From NCBI GenBank assembly GCA_913054565.1, contig CAJXHW010000077.1:1-7855 (forward strand): a stretch of 7,855 nt of DNA. The letters run 5' to 3'. Position 1 is the first letter of the stretch, and each line of letters starts with the position of its first letter. A program made the position numbers and the translations under genes. Source of the DNA: an uncultured Kordia sp. (GTDB lineage Bacteria > Bacteroidota > Bacteroidia > Flavobacteriales > Flavobacteriaceae). Shown here piece after piece: positions 6,149 to 7,855 of this stretch. The notes under the pieces are model-generated. The model did no database searches and was not told the origin of the DNA. It saw only the letters and a list, made by a program, of their open reading frames with translations.

Positions 6149-7314
6149 TGATCTATTCAACAAGAATTTTTAATTACATAGATGAAATCCCTAATCTGGT
6201 TTGGGAAAGTTTAGCAATAGCAAACAATGTTTACTTTACTAAGCCGTACTTAAAAGCTTTTGAAACACATAACACCCATAGAATACAGTTTTTTTATTTG
6301 GTAGTTTATAATGCAAACGAGCCAGTATCAATAGCTATAATTCAAGTGTTGGAATTTGATTTTGTTGCGGCAGACTTTACGTCAAACGCTAATGCGTTTA
6401 TTCAAAAAGTCAGCTTTTGTTTAGGAAATTTAATTAAGCGTAATTATGTGAAAATCATGATTTGTGGAAGTGCTTTTTTAAGTGGTGAGCATGGAATTTA
6501 TATTAAACCTAACCAAGACAAAAAGCGAGTTTTAGACCAATTAATAAAAGGTATACAGGCAATTATAAATGCCAATAGGTATTTGGAAAAATGGGTTGAT
6601 ATTATTTTGTTAAAAGACTTTATAACCAAGTCTTTACCTATTGCGAATAACTTAAAAACGTATAATTACTCTCCGGTTCAGGTAGACCCAAATATGGTGC
6701 TTACATTAAACCCTAGTTGGAATAGTTTTGAAGACTATTTAGCAGCGTTTAAATCTAAATTCAGGGTTAAAGCTAAAAAGGCATATAAAACCAGCAGTGC
6801 TTTAGTAGCAAAAGATTTTACTTCAGAAGAAATAAGAATTTATAAGAATGAGCTGACAAAACTTTATTATAATGTTAAAGATAGATCAAACTTTAATCCA
6901 GAGACCTTAAATATTACCACATATGTTTCCTTAAAAGAGGCCTTAAAAGAACACTTTGTGTTTAGAGGCTATTTTTTAAATGATAAACTTGTAGGGTTTA
7001 TGAGTGGTGTGATAAGTCAGAATAGTTTAGACGCCCATTATGTTGGTATTAATTACGACTTAAATAAAAAGCATGCTATTTACTCTAGAATACTGTATGA
7101 CTATGTAAAAATAGGATTAGAATCTAAGTTAGAAACGATCAACTTTGGAAGAACTGCAGGAGAAATAAAAAGTACTTTAGGAGCTGTTCCAGAAGAGCTA
7201 ACCTGTTACGTACGTCATAAAAAATCGGTAGCTAACTTTTTATTTAAACCCTTTATTAGAAAAATTAGACCGTCAGTTTTTGAACAGCGTTTTCCGTTTA
7301 AAACAGAACAATAA
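6148..7314 (+). CDS. FemAB/GNAT-like acyl- or aminoacyl-transferase family protein
   Basis: A 388-residue soluble protein without signal peptide or membrane helix. The layout suggests two GNAT-like halves, as in FemAB-type peptidoglycan-bridge enzymes. The second half has a basic helix, FKSKFRVKAKKAYK (201-214), then FRGYFLNDKLVGFMSG (272-287). A well-ordered C-terminal block follows: AHYVGINYDLNKKHAIY (296-312), ILYDYVKIGLE (315-325), INFGRTAGEIKSTLGAVPEE (331-350) and a closing LTCYVRHKK (351-359). FGRTAGEIK followed by KSTLGA is similar to the FGR(S/T) motif of FemAB-like and PF04339-type proteins. An aminoacyl or acyl transfer role is inferred from the fold; donor and acceptor are unknown. 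The first ATG shares one base with the transporter stop, so coupling is likely. The stop codon runs into the A-tract of the terminator. Confidence 0.7.
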   Translation: MIYSTRIFNYIDEIPNLVWESLAIANNVYFTKPYLKAFETHNTHRIQFFYLVVYNANEPVSIAIIQVLEFDFVAADFTSNANAFIQKVSFCLGNLIKRNYVKIMICGSAFLSGEHGIYIKPNQDKKRVLDQLIKGIQAIINANRYLEKWVDIILLKDFITKSLPIANNLKTYNYSPVQVDPNMVLTLNPSWNSFEDYLAAFKSKFRVKAKKAYKTSSALVAKDFTSEEIRIYKNELTKLYYNVKDRSNFNPETLNITTYVSLKEALKEHFVFRGYFLNDKLVGFMSGVISQNSLDAHYVGINYDLNKKHAIYSRILYDYVKIGLESKLETINFGRTAGEIKSTLGAVPEELTCYVRHKKSVANFLFKPFIRKIRPSVFEQRFPFKTEQ

Positions 7315-7344
7315 AAAAGGCTTTACATCTGTAAAGCCTTTTTT
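7313..7344. terminator. Bidirectional terminator between the FemAB-like and DUF1761 genes
   Basis: GGCTTTAC (7319-7326) pairs perfectly with GTAAAGCC (7331-7338) around the tetraloop ATCT. Six As precede and six Ts follow, extending the pairing. The A-tract starts inside the stop codon of the FemAB-like gene. It serves both convergent genes and resembles the 2463-2496 terminator in build: A-run, GGCT...AGCC-type stem, tetraloop, T-run. Confidence 0.93.
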
Positions 7345-7363
7345 GATTTCCGTGAATTGTAAA

Positions 7364-7417
7364 TTAGGTCCACCCATTTATAATTCCACCCATTAAAGCG
7401 AAAGCTACTACCCAGTA
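7364..7417 (-). other. Out-of-frame tail of the DUF1761 gene (lost last transmembrane helix)
   Basis: Directly past the DUF1761 frame break, another - strand frame reads YWVVAFALMGGIINGWT and then a TAA stop at 7364-7366. This is a hydrophobic, glycine-containing helix of the sort expected at the C-terminus of a four-helix DUF1761 protein. It has no start of its own, so it is most likely the detached end of that gene. The 10-mer TCCACCCATT occurs twice in this stretch on the + strand (7369-7378 and 7385-7394). Confidence 0.65.
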
Positions 7418-7791
7418 ACAACCATCATATACTTAAATGAACGTTGCTCAAATAAGCCGTTGGTTACAATTACAGGTAGTACAATAAATAAAGCCAACAT
7501 TGTACCATGTGCAGCACCGTGCTTAAAGGTCATAAACTCAGGTGTGCCATGTGGCATTTCTGGGGGACCTCCCATAAATACTATTGTCATAATAAAGAAT
7601 GCTGCTAAAAATGCTAACACTACAGATAGTCCAAAGGTTAGTGCCATATTACTATTTTTAGCTTTTTCTTCAGTCATACCAATTTCGTTCATCCATATTG
7701 TACCAAATACTTTTGGGTGATACCATACAAAACCTACAACTAAAGTTGAAAGCGATGCTACTAACAATGCAAGCCAGTTAATGTTTTCCAT
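7408..7791 (-). CDS. DUF1761 family membrane protein, probably frameshifted near its end
   Basis: The open frame gives 127 residues of a small integral membrane protein of the DUF1761 family, whose function is unknown. Visible are a first helix (about 6-23) running into the WYHPKVFG motif (23-30), a second helix (50-73), a Gly/Pro-rich loop, FKHGAAHG (89-96) leading into a third helix (97-110), and NGLFEQRSFKY (111-121). The frame then ends with MMVVTG and two TAG codons, with no fourth helix. That helix is encoded just downstream in another frame (7364-7417). The intact gene would have ended at 7364 with about 144 residues. It is therefore a recent pseudogene, a variable gene, or a sequencing error. 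It is convergent with the FemAB-like gene. The leader holds TTTAAAC nine bases before the ATG; no clear -33/-7 pair is seen in 7792-7855. Confidence 0.75.
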   Translation of the reverse strand: MENINWLALLVASLSTLVVGFVWYHPKVFGTIWMNEIGMTEEKAKNSNMALTFGLSVVLAFLAAFFIMTIVFMGGPPEMPHGTPEFMTFKHGAAHGTMLALFIVLPVIVTNGLFEQRSFKYMMVVTG

Positions 7792-7855
7792 AAGATTATT
7801 GTTTAAAGATTAGTTTTCCCTTTTGTTGGGATTTAGAATACGTTATTCCTCTTTT

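Noticed and set aside
7460..7720. 86-codon + strand open frame opposite the DUF1761 gene
   Set aside because: It is antisense to the recognisable DUF1761 protein and has no leader signals.
1..7855. Search for a defence system, mobile element, CRISPR array or RNA gene
   Set aside because: No transposase, integrase, nuclease-helicase pair, repeat-spacer pattern or tRNA/rRNA-like segment was seen. The genes belong to housekeeping or common flavobacterial families.

Overview
The window is AT-rich and densely coded. It carries several marks of the family Flavobacteriaceae (Bacteroidetes): families largely typical of that phylum (DUF2480, DUF3078), a TTTTG-19 bp-TATATTTG promoter of the Bacteroidetes -33/-7 type, and starts that mostly lack Shine-Dalgarno sequences. 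I see no tRNA, rRNA, CRISPR array, insertion sequence or phage gene. It reads as ordinary chromosomal backbone, not a mobile island.

Region 1 (1-2444, + strand) is the tail of a SUF iron-sulfur cluster assembly locus. It holds the C-terminus of cysteine desulfurase SufS with its active-site Cys, then SufE and a SufT/MIP18-type protein, each following the last after a single base. A hairpin terminator follows SufT. Next come a DUF2480 protein of unknown function with three cysteines in conserved-looking motifs, and a DUF3078 protein that is probably an outer-membrane beta-barrel with its own promoter. SufS mobilises sulfur from cysteine, SufE accepts and relays it, and SufT-type proteins help mature Fe-S proteins. 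The role of the DUF2480 protein is unknown.

Region 2 (2463-4760) starts with a strong A-hairpin-T terminator shared by the convergent DUF3078 and hflX genes. The ribosome-associated GTPase gene hflX lies on the - strand. A short divergent intergenic region separates it from a cytoplasmic endonuclease/exonuclease/phosphatase-family gene on the + strand.

Region 3 (4761-7344) is a three-gene unit with overlapping reading frames: an ArsC/Spx-like thioredoxin-fold protein with a CxxC motif, a ten-helix EamA/DMT-family transporter, and a FemAB/GNAT-like protein. It ends at a second strong bidirectional terminator.

Region 4 (7345-7855, - strand) holds a DUF1761 membrane protein. Its frame closes early, while the expected last transmembrane helix lies just downstream in another frame. 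Loss of one copy of a 7-bp tandem repeat would explain this exactly.

I found no convincing undescribed multi-gene system. The best leads are the frameshifted DUF1761 gene, the suf-linked cysteine-bearing DUF2480 protein, and a 10-base leader motif at the same distance from two start codons.
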